Assembly (NCBI GenBank): GCA_045535815.1
Contig: JAZSMJ010000023.1
Span: 1 to 63,261 of the forward strand
Reading direction: 5' to 3'
Source: JAZSMJ01 sp045535815
GTDB taxonomy: Bacteria > Bacillota > Clostridia > Oscillospirales > CAG-272
DNA: 63,261 nt
The notes under the pieces were generated by a model. That model did not search any database. It was not told the origin of the DNA and saw nothing but the letters and a program-made list of their open reading frames with translations. Positions 28,333 through 37,180 of this stretch are shown piece after piece; position 1 is the stretch's first letter; the number at the start of each line of letters is the position of its first letter. A program made the position numbers and the translations under genes.

Positions 28333-30110
28333 CAGTTTTTAAATCGAATTGTTGCTCCGAAAATATAACGTTAAAAAAATACGTTAATAATGAAGACGCA
28401 TCTGTATTTGGCGCTTTTCCAGACGGAACGAAATTGCTGTTTGAGCTTGAGATAAAGTCAAATTCTGCTTATCAGGATATAGTATTTGAGCTTCAGGACA
28501 GATTTGAAAATACCTTAATACAGTATGATTTTGTATTTTATAAAAGAAATTCAAATGTTGATGTATATCAACTGACGGTTGATTTTTCTAAAATAAGTCT
28601 GTATAATTTTAGAATTACAGCAAAAACACCAGATAATTTTTTTGAATTAAATAAAGCAGAACTGCTGTGCGATCAGATTTTAATTTATGATAAAAACTTT
28701 GTGACTCCCGGCACTTTCAAGGGTGGAATTATATATCAGATTTTCCCTGACAGATTTGCAAGATCCGAAGAATTTGATGTGCAATCAAACAAATTATTGC
28801 ATAATGCTTGGTATGAAGATCCAAAGCATCCCAAAAGTGCAGGTGAGGCGTTTACTCCGGATGATTTCTTTGGAGGTAGTCTCTTTGGAATAATCGAAAA
28901 GCTTGATTATATCTCATCTCTTGGCGTGGATTGTATATATTTAAATCCGATTTTCAGATCATCCTCAAACCATAGATATGATACGGGGGATTACACTGAG
29001 GTTGACCAGTTGCTCGGAGGAAACAATGCTTTTGCCGAATTGATAAAACAAGCTAAAAGCAGAAATATTAAAGTTATACTTGACGGAGTTTTCAGCCATA
29101 CAGGATCTGACAGTAAATATTTCAATAAAGCCGGAAGCTATAATTCAATCGGAGCATATCAGGATAAAAATTCACCCTATTACGATTGGTACAGCTTTAT
29201 TGAATATCCCGAAAGGTACAGGTGCTGGTGGGGCTTTGAAACCTTACCTGAGGTGAACAAAAGCTCCTCTTCTTTCAGAGAATATATTCTTGGTGAAAAC
29301 GGGATAATCAGACGTTATATAAGACAAGGAATCTCAGGTTGGAGGCTTGACGTAGCAGACGAATTACCAGATGATTTTATTGAAGAATTAAGAGCATCTG
29401 CAAAGCAGGAAAATGATGATGCAATAATTTTAGGTGAGGTTTGGGAGAATGCATCCAATAAGGAATCGTACGGTAAGCTAAGAAGATATCTTCTTGGTAG
29501 CGAGCTTGATTCTGTAATGAATTATCCATTAAGAAATGCAGTAATTGATTATATTTTATCGGGTGATTCTACTCATTTATATGAAACATCGCAAACGCTT
29601 TATAAGAATTATCCAAAGTGCGTGTCAGACTTGTTGATGAATTTTTTAAGCACACACGATACACCGAGAATACTTTCTGTTTTAAAAAACAGTGTTAGTG
29701 AGGCAGATTCCATCAAGCTACTCAAGCTTGCATATCTTTTAATATCAACGCTTCCGGGAATTCCGTCTATTTTCTACGGCGATGAAGCAGGTTTAGAAGG
29801 TGAATTTGATCCGCTTAACAGAAGATGCTATCCGTGGGGAAGAGAGAACACGGAGATACTGGTGTGGTTTAAAAAAATAGGTGAAGCTCGTAAGCGATGC
29901 AAAGACTTTAAAGAGGGAATTTTCAAAATAAAGACATCTGATAAGAGTGTGTTTGCATTTTACAGATCTAATACTTTTGTGTGTGTAAACAGATCTAATG
30001 TAAAGATAAAAATTGTATTTAATGGTATGCAGAAAAGGGAGCATATATCAGATAAAGCAATTAATGATTTCTATATTCTGAACCCACTTGATGGATGTAT
30101 TTTGTCATAA
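28329..30110 (+). CDS. GH13 alpha-amylase family enzyme (neopullulanase/cyclomaltodextrinase-like)
   Basis: This 593-residue cytoplasmic glycosidase (no signal peptide) probably trims branched or short maltodextrins. A divergent N-terminal beta domain (about 1-125) resembles that of GH13 neopullulanases. Catalytic regions follow: VILDGVFSHTG (region I), GWRLDVADE with the nucleophile Asp (region II), IILGEVWEN with the acid/base Glu (region III) and LSTHDTPR (region IV). GGIIYQIFPDRFARS opens the barrel. It is the last gene of the glycogen operon. Exact specificity is not decided by the sequence. Confidence 0.92.
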   Translation: MTVFKSNCCSENITLKKYVNNEDASVFGAFPDGTKLLFELEIKSNSAYQDIVFELQDRFENTLIQYDFVFYKRNSNVDVYQLTVDFSKISLYNFRITAKTPDNFFELNKAELLCDQILIYDKNFVTPGTFKGGIIYQIFPDRFARSEEFDVQSNKLLHNAWYEDPKHPKSAGEAFTPDDFFGGSLFGIIEKLDYISSLGVDCIYLNPIFRSSSNHRYDTGDYTEVDQLLGGNNAFAELIKQAKSRNIKVILDGVFSHTGSDSKYFNKAGSYNSIGAYQDKNSPYYDWYSFIEYPERYRCWWGFETLPEVNKSSSSFREYILGENGIIRRYIRQGISGWRLDVADELPDDFIEELRASAKQENDDAIILGEVWENASNKESYGKLRRYLLGSELDSVMNYPLRNAVIDYILSGDSTHLYETSQTLYKNYPKCVSDLLMNFLSTHDTPRILSVLKNSVSEADSIKLLKLAYLLISTLPGIPSIFYGDEAGLEGEFDPLNRRCYPWGRENTEILVWFKKIGEARKRCKDFKEGIFKIKTSDKSVFAFYRSNTFVCVNRSNVKIKIVFNGMQKREHISDKAINDFYILNPLDGCILS

Positions 30111-30123
30111 AAATTATAATATA

Positions 30124-30148
30124 AATATAAAATAAAAAATTTTATATT
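30124..30148 (+). terminator. AT-only hairpin after the glycogen operon
   Basis: AATATAAAAT (30124-30133) pairs with ATTTTATATT (30139-30148) around AAAAA. It has no GC pairs and only a weak T-tract, so its role as a terminator is doubtful, but no other is present before the purine promoter. Confidence 0.35.
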
Positions 30149-30174
30149 ATTTACAAAAAAAGAGTAAAGATTTG

Positions 30175-30204
30175 TTGACTTTTACCGATTGAATGTGATA
30201 TAAT
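30175..30204 (+). promoter_or_regulatory. Sigma-A promoter of the purine operon
   Basis: TTGACT (30175-30180), 18-nt spacer, TATAAT (30199-30204). Transcription would begin near 30211, at the first bases of the riboswitch. Confidence 0.8.
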
Positions 30205-30210
30205 AAATCA

Positions 30211-30289
30211 AGACGTAGTTTTCGTGACCGGCGGATTGTGGAATAGACCACAAGGGAGCGAAAATCGATAACAGCCGACCGCCTGGGCA
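30211..30289 (+). promoter_or_regulatory. ZTP riboswitch (pfl motif)
   Basis: The leader contains the two conserved parts of the pfl RNA: TTCGTGACCGGCGG followed by a GTGG...CCAC hairpin and AGGGAGCGA, then after a linker GCCGACCGCCTGGGCA. The 3' part (30273-30289) runs directly into the left arm of a terminator. This class binds ZTP/ZMP, which builds up when 10-formyl-tetrahydrofolate is limiting, and turns on purine and one-carbon genes. Here it controls purE through guaB. Confidence 0.95.
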
Positions 30290-30328
30290 GTCTTATTTCA
30301 TATAGAATAAGACTGCCTTTTCTGTTTT
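30286..30328 (+). terminator. Riboswitch-controlled terminator of the purine operon
   Basis: GGCAGTCTTATT (30286-30297) pairs with AATAAGACTGCC (30306-30317), followed by TTTTCTGTTTT. The left arm shares GGCA with the end of the ZTP aptamer, so ligand binding and termination are mutually exclusive. This makes it an ON switch by antitermination. Confidence 0.9.
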
Positions 30329-30366
30329 ACAGACGTTGGCAATAAAATCTTTTTTTGGAGGATGAA

Positions 30367-30861
30367 ATGAAAAAAGTTGCAATTATTATGGGAAGCGACA
30401 GCGATCTTCCGGTAGTGGAAAAAGCAATAAATACACTTAAAGAATACGGTGTTCCTTCAGAGGTGCACGTATTTTCTGCGCACCGAACTCCCGATGAGGC
30501 TATGAATTTTGCAAGAAATGCACGTGAGAACGGTTTTGGCGCTATAATTGCCGCTGCAGGAAAGGCTGCGCATCTTGCCGGAGCGCTTGCGGCTAATTCA
30601 GCACTCCCTGTAATAGGTATACCTGTAAAAAGTACTGCACTCGACGGTATTGACGCTTTGTTATCAACTGTACAGATGCCATCCGGTATCCCGGTAGCTA
30701 CTGTTGCGATTGACGGAGCTGTTAATGCCGCTTTGCTTTCTATACAAATCCTTGCTGTAAATGATGACGAGCTCTACGGTAAGATTATAGATGCAAGAAA
30801 GAAATCATCTGAAAATATTCTTAAAAAAGATAAAGAAATTACCGAAAGATATAAATATTAA
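30367..30861 (+). CDS. purE: N5-carboxyaminoimidazole ribonucleotide mutase (PurE)
   Basis: This 164-residue enzyme produces CAIR in purine synthesis. MGSDSDLPV (about 9-17) and the SAHRTPDEA loop are the substrate-binding signatures, and AAAGKAAHLAGALAANS forms the subunit core. The class is unclear: with no purK in the window it could act as class I with PurK elsewhere or as a class II AIR carboxylase. ATG 30367, after TTGGAGGA, is the start; the in-frame TTG at 30355 overlaps the RBS. Confidence 0.95.
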   Translation: MKKVAIIMGSDSDLPVVEKAINTLKEYGVPSEVHVFSAHRTPDEAMNFARNARENGFGAIIAAAGKAAHLAGALAANSALPVIGIPVKSTALDGIDALLSTVQMPSGIPVATVAIDGAVNAALLSIQILAVNDDELYGKIIDARKKSSENILKKDKEITERYKY

Positions 30862-30888
30862 TTTACACCTTTAGAACGGAGCGTTTAT

Positions 30889-32313
30889 ATGAGCGGAATT
30901 TTAGGAATTTATGCAAACAAAAAGGCCGACGTTGCATCTGATACATATTACGGACTGTTTGCCCTTCAGCATCGCGGACAAGAAAGCTGCGGTATCGTGG
31001 TTAATGACGACGGAGTATTTACGTCTTATAAGGATAAAGGCATCGTAAACGATGTCTTTACCAAGGATATCCTTGACAATCTCGGTCAGGGAAATATGGC
31101 ACTCGGTCAGGTGAGATACGGAACTGCCGGAAGTAAAGACAGAAAAAATTCACAGCCGATTGTCGTAAATCATATAAAGGGAAGTATGGCTATCGCCCAC
31201 AACGGAAATCTCGTAAACTCTTTTGAGCTTAGGAAAGAGCTTGAATTGCAGGGTTCGATATTCCATTCTACAAGTGATCCCGAGGTAATAGCGTACATTA
31301 TCACCAAGGAAAGACTAAGTGCTTCTTCTATTGAGGAGGCAGTAACTAAAGCAGTTACCAAAATTGACGGCGCATTTTCTCTTGTAGTAATGTCCCCAAC
31401 AAAGATGATTGCTGTAAGAGACAAGTATGGATTCAGACCGCTCTGCTACGGAAAAACAGACGACGGAAGCTATATTATTGCATCCGAAAGCTGTGCTATA
31501 AGCGCAATAGGTGCTAAATTTATAAGAGACGTTGAGCCCGGAGAAATTATTGTATTTTCTCGTGACGGCGTAAGATCGATCAAGGATCATTGTAATACGG
31601 CTAAACGTTCTTCTTGTGTATTTGAATATATTTATTTTGCACGTCCCGATTCTGTCGTTGACGGATTCTCCGTAAATGCTGCAAGAATGAAGGCAGGAGC
31701 ATTCCTTGCAAAAGAACATCCTGTTGATGCAGACCTTGTAGTTGGCGTTCCGGATTCCGGAATTGACGCTGCTGTCGGTTATGCAAGAGAATCTGGAATC
31801 CCATACGGAGTCGGTCTTATAAAAAATAAATATATTGGCAGAACGTTTATACAGCCCGGACAAAAGTCCAGAGAAGATCTTGTTAAGATAAAGCTCAGCC
31901 CTGTTTTATCAGCCGTAAAAGGGAAGAGGATAGTCCTTATTGACGACTCTATCGTCAGAGGTACTACTTGCGCAAGAATTGTAGGTATTTTAAGAGACGC
32001 AGGCGCAACGGAAGTACATATGAGAGTTTCTGCTCCTCCGTTTATAAATCCTTGCTATTACGGAACTGATATAGATTCCAAAAACAAGCTTATTGCATGC
32101 AATCACAGCGTTGAGGAGATTTCAGAAATAATCGGCGTAGACAGCCTTGGATATCTTTCTCTCGAGCACACCAAGCTTATAGCAAACGAGGCAAGCTGCG
32201 ACGGTTACTGTACGGCGTGCTTTGACGGAATATATCCCACAAGAGCTCCTAAATCAGATAAAGAAAAATATAAATTCGAAACAAAAATTTCAGAAAGCGG
32301 TGGAGACGAATGA
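30889..32313 (+). CDS. purF: Amidophosphoribosyltransferase, Ser in place of the catalytic N-terminal Cys
   Basis: This 474-residue enzyme makes phosphoribosylamine from PRPP and glutamine. The N-terminus reads MSGILGIYANKK, aligning with CGVFGIW of known PurF, so the glutaminase nucleophile is Ser2, not Cys. The remaining glutaminase residues are kept: ALQHRGQES, GQVRYGTAG, AIAHNGNLVN and STSDPEV. The synthase domain has the PRPP loop VLIDDSIVRGTT. Cysteines for the [4Fe-4S] cluster are present (SSCVFEYIYFARP, NPCYYG, GYCTAC). The ATG follows CGGAG, and no upstream start offers a Cys. It overlaps purM by 4 bp. Activity with glutamine is open. Confidence 0.94.
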   Translation: MSGILGIYANKKADVASDTYYGLFALQHRGQESCGIVVNDDGVFTSYKDKGIVNDVFTKDILDNLGQGNMALGQVRYGTAGSKDRKNSQPIVVNHIKGSMAIAHNGNLVNSFELRKELELQGSIFHSTSDPEVIAYIITKERLSASSIEEAVTKAVTKIDGAFSLVVMSPTKMIAVRDKYGFRPLCYGKTDDGSYIIASESCAISAIGAKFIRDVEPGEIIVFSRDGVRSIKDHCNTAKRSSCVFEYIYFARPDSVVDGFSVNAARMKAGAFLAKEHPVDADLVVGVPDSGIDAAVGYARESGIPYGVGLIKNKYIGRTFIQPGQKSREDLVKIKLSPVLSAVKGKRIVLIDDSIVRGTTCARIVGILRDAGATEVHMRVSAPPFINPCYYGTDIDSKNKLIACNHSVEEISEIIGVDSLGYLSLEHTKLIANEASCDGYCTACFDGIYPTRAPKSDKEKYKFETKISESGGDE

Positions 32314-33353
32314 CAGATAAGAGTTTCAGCGAAAGCTACAAAAATGCAGGCGTAGATATAACTGCCGGATATAAAGCGGTTGAGCTTATGAAAAAGCATA
32401 TCGCAAGAACAGCAACCGGAGGAGAGGTTTCCGGTATAGGCGGATTCGGCGGATTGTTTGAACTTGATCTGACCGGAATCACACGCCCGGTTCTTGTAAG
32501 CGGTACAGACGGTGTTGGAACCAAGCTTAAAATAGCATTTATTATGGACAAGCATGATACGGTAGGTATAGACTGCGTTGCTATGTGTGTAAACGATATT
32601 ATATGCTGTGGTGCTAAGCCTCTTATTTTCCTTGACTACATCGCTCTTGGAAAAAACGTTCCCGAAAAGGTTGCTGATATAGTTGCCGGTATTGCTGAAG
32701 GATGCGTTCAGGCCGGATGCTCTCTTGTTGGCGGTGAAACCGCAGAAATGCCCGGCTTCTATCCTGAGGATGAATATGATCTTGCAGGTTTTTCAGTTGG
32801 TGTTGTAGATAAGAGCAAAATAATTGATAATAATACCATCAATGCAGGGGACGTTATAATCGGTCTTCCTTCCAGCGGTGTTCACTCTAACGGATTTTCT
32901 CTTGTAAGAAAGGTATTTGACGTAGAAAATACTGACATTACAAAGCCCTGCGATCAGCTTGGCGGCAGATCCTTAGGCGAGGCGTTGCTTGCTCCCACAA
33001 GAATATACGTTAAACCCGTTCTTTCTCTTATGAACGAGGTAAACGTTAAAGCTGTTTCTCATATTACGGGTGGTGGCTTCTACGAAAACGTTCCGCGAAG
33101 CTTGCCTAAAGGCTTTACAGCAAAGATTGAAAAGAAGGCTATAAAAGTTCTTCCTATTTTCGATATGATTGCTAAAGCAGGAAATATCCCCGAAAGAGAT
33201 ATGTTTAATACATATAACATGGGTGTGGGTATGAGCTTGGTAGTTAATAAAAACGATGCAGATAAAGCATTGTCAATTCTTTCAAACAGCGGTGAAGATG
33301 CTTACATCATTGGAGAGGTTATTGCTTCCGATGAAGGAGTTGTAATATGCTGA
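32310..33353 (+). CDS. purM: Phosphoribosylformylglycinamidine cyclo-ligase
   Basis: This 347-residue AIR synthetase closes the imidazole ring using ATP. Family segments are GIGGFGGLFEL, SGTDGVGTKLKIAF, DCVAMCVNDI, GGETAEMPGFY and HITGGGFYENVPR. Length matches the family. The start is coupled to purF by ATGA, with GGTGGAG as RBS; it overlaps purN by 7 bp. Confidence 0.96.
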   Translation: MTDKSFSESYKNAGVDITAGYKAVELMKKHIARTATGGEVSGIGGFGGLFELDLTGITRPVLVSGTDGVGTKLKIAFIMDKHDTVGIDCVAMCVNDIICCGAKPLIFLDYIALGKNVPEKVADIVAGIAEGCVQAGCSLVGGETAEMPGFYPEDEYDLAGFSVGVVDKSKIIDNNTINAGDVIIGLPSSGVHSNGFSLVRKVFDVENTDITKPCDQLGGRSLGEALLAPTRIYVKPVLSLMNEVNVKAVSHITGGGFYENVPRSLPKGFTAKIEKKAIKVLPIFDMIAKAGNIPERDMFNTYNMGVGMSLVVNKNDADKALSILSNSGEDAYIIGEVIASDEGVVIC

Positions 33354-33973
33354 CCAACAGAAAGGCTAATATCGCAGTACTTGTATCAGGCGGAGGAACT
33401 AATCTTCAGGCGCTGATCGATGCGCAAAAATCAGGTATAATTTCAAGCGGAAAAATTTCACTCGTTCTTTCAAACGATCCCGATGCATTTGCATTAACAA
33501 GAGCTAAAAACGCTGATATTCCGATTGAGGTCGTTTCTCTTAAGGCTTGTGAAAGCCGAGTCGATTTTGAAGACAAAATGATAAGCACTATTGATAAATA
33601 CAATATAGATCTTATCGTTCTTGCCGGATTTATGTGCATTTTAAGCGAGAAATTTGTCTCACATTATTCAAATCGAATTATAAACGTCCATCCTTCACTT
33701 ATTCCGTCTTTTTGCGGAAAAGGATTTTACGGCCTGAAGGTTCATGAGGCTGCTCTTGAATACGGAGTTAAGGTTACCGGAGCAACAGTGCATTACGTAA
33801 ACGAAATTCCCGATGGCGGAAAGATTATTGAGCAAAAAGCAGTAAAAATAAGAAACGGCGACACACCGCAGTCCTTACAGAAAAGAGTTATGAGACAGGC
33901 TGAGTGGATCATATTGCCCAGAGCTTGCGAAAAGGTTGCCGCAGAGATTATAAGAAAGGAAAAAGAACAATGA
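33347..33973 (+). CDS. purN: Phosphoribosylglycinamide formyltransferase
   Basis: This 208-residue enzyme transfers a formyl group from 10-formyl-THF to GAR. It has the N-terminal NIAVLVSGGGTNLQALID, the folate-site region LAGFMCILS and the catalytic NVHPSLIPSF...GATVHYVNE(I)PDGG segment with Asn, His and Asp in place. The use of 10-formyl-THF explains why the ZTP riboswitch upstream is appropriate. It overlaps purM by 7 bp and the next gene by 4 bp. Confidence 0.95.
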   Translation: MLTNRKANIAVLVSGGGTNLQALIDAQKSGIISSGKISLVLSNDPDAFALTRAKNADIPIEVVSLKACESRVDFEDKMISTIDKYNIDLIVLAGFMCILSEKFVSHYSNRIINVHPSLIPSFCGKGFYGLKVHEAALEYGVKVTGATVHYVNEIPDGGKIIEQKAVKIRNGDTPQSLQKRVMRQAEWIILPRACEKVAAEIIRKEKEQ

Positions 33974-34689
33974 GCGTATACGATATCTATTGTGCAGGCG
34001 AGATTCTTAAAAACAATACATACCCCGGAAGAGGTATAATCATCGGGATGACCGAAGATAAAACCAAGGCTGTGTTTGCTTATTTCATTATGGGAAGAAG
34101 CGAAAACAGCAGAAACAGAATATTTGTTGAAAACGGTGAAGATGTTACTATCTATCCGTTTGATGAATCTAAGGTTGAGGATCCGTCGCTTATTATTTAT
34201 TCTCCGATAAGAAAGCTTGATAATAAGCTGATAGTTACAAACGGAGATCAGACTGATACGATCTATAATTATATCAAAGACGGCAAATCGTTTGAGGATG
34301 CTCTTGAAAGCCGTGAATTTGAGCCCGATAAACCCAATTACACACCCAGAATAAGCGGTATGATTACGTTTGGTGAAGATAACTTTACATACAAGTTAAG
34401 CATACTTAAATCTGCTGACGAAAACGGAAGTGCGTGCAACAGATATACCTTCTCTTACAATACAATTCCCGGAGTAGGTCACTTTATCAGCACATATAAT
34501 TGCGACGGTAATCCGCTTCCTACGTTTACAGGTGAGCCCAAAAGAGTTAAGATACCTAATTGCATAAATGAGTTTTCTGATATGCTTTGGAACAATCTTA
34601 ATGAGGATAACAAAATTTCTCTTTACGTAAGATACGTTGATATAAGCACAGGCAACGTTAATAACGTTATGATAAACAAAAATAAATAA
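33970..34689 (+). CDS. purO: IMP cyclohydrolase, PurO type
   Basis: This 239-residue protein should close the second purine ring, FAICAR to IMP. It resembles the stand-alone PurO-type IMP cyclohydrolase rather than the N-terminal domain of PurH: NTYPGRGIIIG, YFIMGRSENSRNR and the GD..DTIYNYI region are family-like. ATG 33970 overlaps the purN stop by 4 bp (ATGA). The downstream gene encodes the other half of the usual PurH activity, which supports the assignment. Function is by family and context. Confidence 0.9.
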   Translation: MSVYDIYCAGEILKNNTYPGRGIIIGMTEDKTKAVFAYFIMGRSENSRNRIFVENGEDVTIYPFDESKVEDPSLIIYSPIRKLDNKLIVTNGDQTDTIYNYIKDGKSFEDALESREFEPDKPNYTPRISGMITFGEDNFTYKLSILKSADENGSACNRYTFSYNTIPGVGHFISTYNCDGNPLPTFTGEPKRVKIPNCINEFSDMLWNNLNEDNKISLYVRYVDISTGNVNNVMINKNK

Positions 34690-34713
34690 TAGGACTTAAG
34701 TGAGGTATAAACG

Positions 34714-35898
34714 ATGAAAGAATTTGAACTTAAATATGGATGTAACCCCAACCAAAAGCCCGCAAAGATATTTATGCACGACGGAAGCGATCTTCCCATT
34801 GAGATTTTAAACGGTAAGCCCGGCTTTATTAATTTCCTTGACGCATTCAACAGCTGGCAGCTTGTAAAAGAAATAAAAGATCAGCTTGGTATGGTAGCCG
34901 CAACATCATTTAAGCACGTAAGTCCTACTTCTGCATCCGTAGGAACTCCGCTTTCTCCTGAGCTTAAAAAGGCTTGCTTTGTTGATGATATAGAAGGTCT
35001 TGACGATTCTCCCCTTGCATGTGCTTATGCAAGGGCAAGAGGAACAGATAGAATGTCATCGTTCGGAGATTGGATAGCACTCAGCGACGAATGCGATGCA
35101 ACGACAGCAAAAATAATAAAGAGAGAGGTTTCTGACGGAGTTATCGCTCCCGGTTATTCAGATGAAGCGCTCGAAATACTGAAGAGCAAAAGAAAAGGAA
35201 GCTATAATATCGTCAAAATTGATCCTAACTACGTTCCGAGCGAAGCTGAACGCAAGCAGGTATTCGGCATTACGTTTGACCAGGGAAGTAACAATTTTGT
35301 GATTAACAAGGAATTGCTCTCGAATATAGTAACCGAAAATAAGAACTTACCCGAATCAGCAGTAAGAGATCTTATAATTGCGCTTATAACACTTAAATAT
35401 ACACAGTCCAATTCCGTTTGCTATGCAGTTGACGGACAGGCTATAGGCGTTGGTGCAGGACAGCAGTCAAGAATCCACTGCACACGTCTTGCAGGAAATA
35501 AGGCAGATATATGGCATCTTCGTCAGCATCCCAAGGTACTTGCGCTTCCTTTCCTTGAAACTCTTGGCAGACCCGACAGAGATAACGTTATAGACGTTTA
35601 CGTTAATGACGACAGTGATGACGTTCTTGCTGACGGTAACTGGCAGAAATACTTTACACACCGTCCCGATGAGCTTACCAAGGCTGAAAAGAAGGAATAT
35701 CTTTCTAAAATTACAGGAGTTTCTGTAGGCAGTGATGCTTTCTTCCCGTTTGACGATAACATAGAAAGAGCAAGACGCAGTGGCGTTTCCTATATTGCTG
35801 AGCCCGGTGGTTCCATCAGAGATGACGTTGTAATCGATTGCTGCAATAAGTATGGAATTGCTATGGCATTCACCGGAATGAGATTATTCCACCACTAA
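34714..35898 (+). CDS. Stand-alone AICAR transformylase (PurH-like, no cyclohydrolase domain)
   Basis: This 394-residue enzyme formylates AICAR with 10-formyl-THF. It contains only the transformylase part of PurH: LKYGCNPNQKPAKIF at the N-terminus, the catalytic Lys-His in SFKHVSPTSASVG (about 65-77), and GQQSRIHCTRLAGNKAD near 250. Further segments are DAFFPFDDNIERA and a glycine-rich EPGGSIRDD. The N-terminal MGS-like cyclohydrolase domain of bifunctional PurH is absent and is replaced by the preceding purO gene. The RBS is GTGAGG. Confidence 0.93.
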   Translation: MKEFELKYGCNPNQKPAKIFMHDGSDLPIEILNGKPGFINFLDAFNSWQLVKEIKDQLGMVAATSFKHVSPTSASVGTPLSPELKKACFVDDIEGLDDSPLACAYARARGTDRMSSFGDWIALSDECDATTAKIIKREVSDGVIAPGYSDEALEILKSKRKGSYNIVKIDPNYVPSEAERKQVFGITFDQGSNNFVINKELLSNIVTENKNLPESAVRDLIIALITLKYTQSNSVCYAVDGQAIGVGAGQQSRIHCTRLAGNKADIWHLRQHPKVLALPFLETLGRPDRDNVIDVYVNDDSDDVLADGNWQKYFTHRPDELTKAEKKEYLSKITGVSVGSDAFFPFDDNIERARRSGVSYIAEPGGSIRDDVVIDCCNKYGIAMAFTGMRLFHH

Positions 35899-35918
35899 TA
35901 AACTCAAGGAGAAATATA

Positions 35919-37154
35919 ATGTTTTTTGACGAACTTAAAAATTTTGATAAAGAAGTTTACGACGCATGTACGCTCGAATTTGACCGTCAGCGTTATAATA
36001 TAGAGCTTATTGCTTCCGAAAACGTAGTTTCTGAGGCTGTTCTTCTTGCTGCAGGAAGCGTTCTAACGAATAAATACGCTGAGGGATATCCGGGTAAAAG
36101 ATATTACGGCGGATGTCAGTACGTTGACATCGTAGAAGATATTGCAAGAGAAAGAGCGAAGAAGCTCTTTGGTGCCGAACACGCTAACGTTCAGCCCCAT
36201 AGCGGTGCAAATGCAAACCTTGCTGTTTTCTTTGCACTTCTTGAGCCGGGCGATACCGTTCTCTCTATGAGCCTTGCTCATGGCGGACATCTTTCACACG
36301 GATCTCCGGTTAACATTTCGGGTAAATATTTTAATATCGTGTCTTACGGTGTAAGTGACGATACACAGACCATAGATTACGATAATATACGCACACTTGC
36401 TATTGAAAATAAGCCTAAGCTTATACTTGCAGGTGCAAGTGCATACCCAAGAACAATTGATTTTGCAAGGATAAGAGAGATTGCAGACGAGGTCGGTGCA
36501 TATTTCATGGTTGATATGGCACATATTGCCGGTCTGGTTGCTGCAGGACTTCATCCGAGCCCCGTTCCGTACGCTGACGTTGTTACTACAACAACGCACA
36601 AAACGCTTCGTGGCCCCAGAGGTGGTCTTATTCTCTGTAAAGAAGAGCTTGCAAAGCAGATAGATAAAGCTATATTCCCAGGAACGCAGGGCGGACCTCT
36701 TATGCATATTATTGCTGCAAAGGCTGTTGCATTCGGGGAAGCGCTTACTGATAGCTTTAAGGAATATCAGGGTCAAATTATAAAGAATGCAGCTGTTCTT
36801 GCTGACTCTCTTAAAGCAGAAGGCTTTGATCTTGTTTCGGGAGGAACAGATAATCACCTTATGCTCGTTGATCTTCGTTCGGTAAACATTACCGGAAAAG
36901 AATTTGAGCACAGACTTGATGAGGTTCACATAACAGCAAATAAAAATGCTATTCCCAACGATCCGCAGAGTCCGTTTATAACAAGCGGAATAAGACTTGG
37001 CACACCTGCTGTAACTTCAAGAGGCTTCAAGGAAGATGAAATGAAGCTTATAGCTAAATGGCTCAAGGACGTTGCTACTGATTTTGAAGCATCCAAGGAA
37101 AGGGTAACTGCAGAAGTAATTGAGCTTTGCAAGAAGTACCCGATTTATCGCTAA
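35919..37154 (+). CDS. glyA: Serine hydroxymethyltransferase
   Basis: This 411-residue PLP enzyme converts serine and THF to glycine and 5,10-methylene-THF. It supplies both glycine for PurD and one-carbon units for PurN and the AICAR transformylase. Signatures are ELIASENVVSEAV, KYAEGYPGKRYYGGCQYVD, and the PLP lysine in TTTTHKTLRGPRGG (about 227-240). The length is typical and the start follows AAGGAG. Its place under a ZTP riboswitch fits its role in folate supply. Confidence 0.96.
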   Translation: MFFDELKNFDKEVYDACTLEFDRQRYNIELIASENVVSEAVLLAAGSVLTNKYAEGYPGKRYYGGCQYVDIVEDIARERAKKLFGAEHANVQPHSGANANLAVFFALLEPGDTVLSMSLAHGGHLSHGSPVNISGKYFNIVSYGVSDDTQTIDYDNIRTLAIENKPKLILAGASAYPRTIDFARIREIADEVGAYFMVDMAHIAGLVAAGLHPSPVPYADVVTTTTHKTLRGPRGGLILCKEELAKQIDKAIFPGTQGGPLMHIIAAKAVAFGEALTDSFKEYQGQIIKNAAVLADSLKAEGFDLVSGGTDNHLMLVDLRSVNITGKEFEHRLDEVHITANKNAIPNDPQSPFITSGIRLGTPAVTSRGFKEDEMKLIAKWLKDVATDFEASKERVTAEVIELCKKYPIYR

Positions 37155-37180
37155 ACATTACTACAAAAGGAGCAGGCATT

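Noticed and set aside
36294..36929. A 211-codon minus-strand frame inside glyA
   Set aside because: It is antisense to a conserved enzyme, with low-complexity composition and no recognisable motif.
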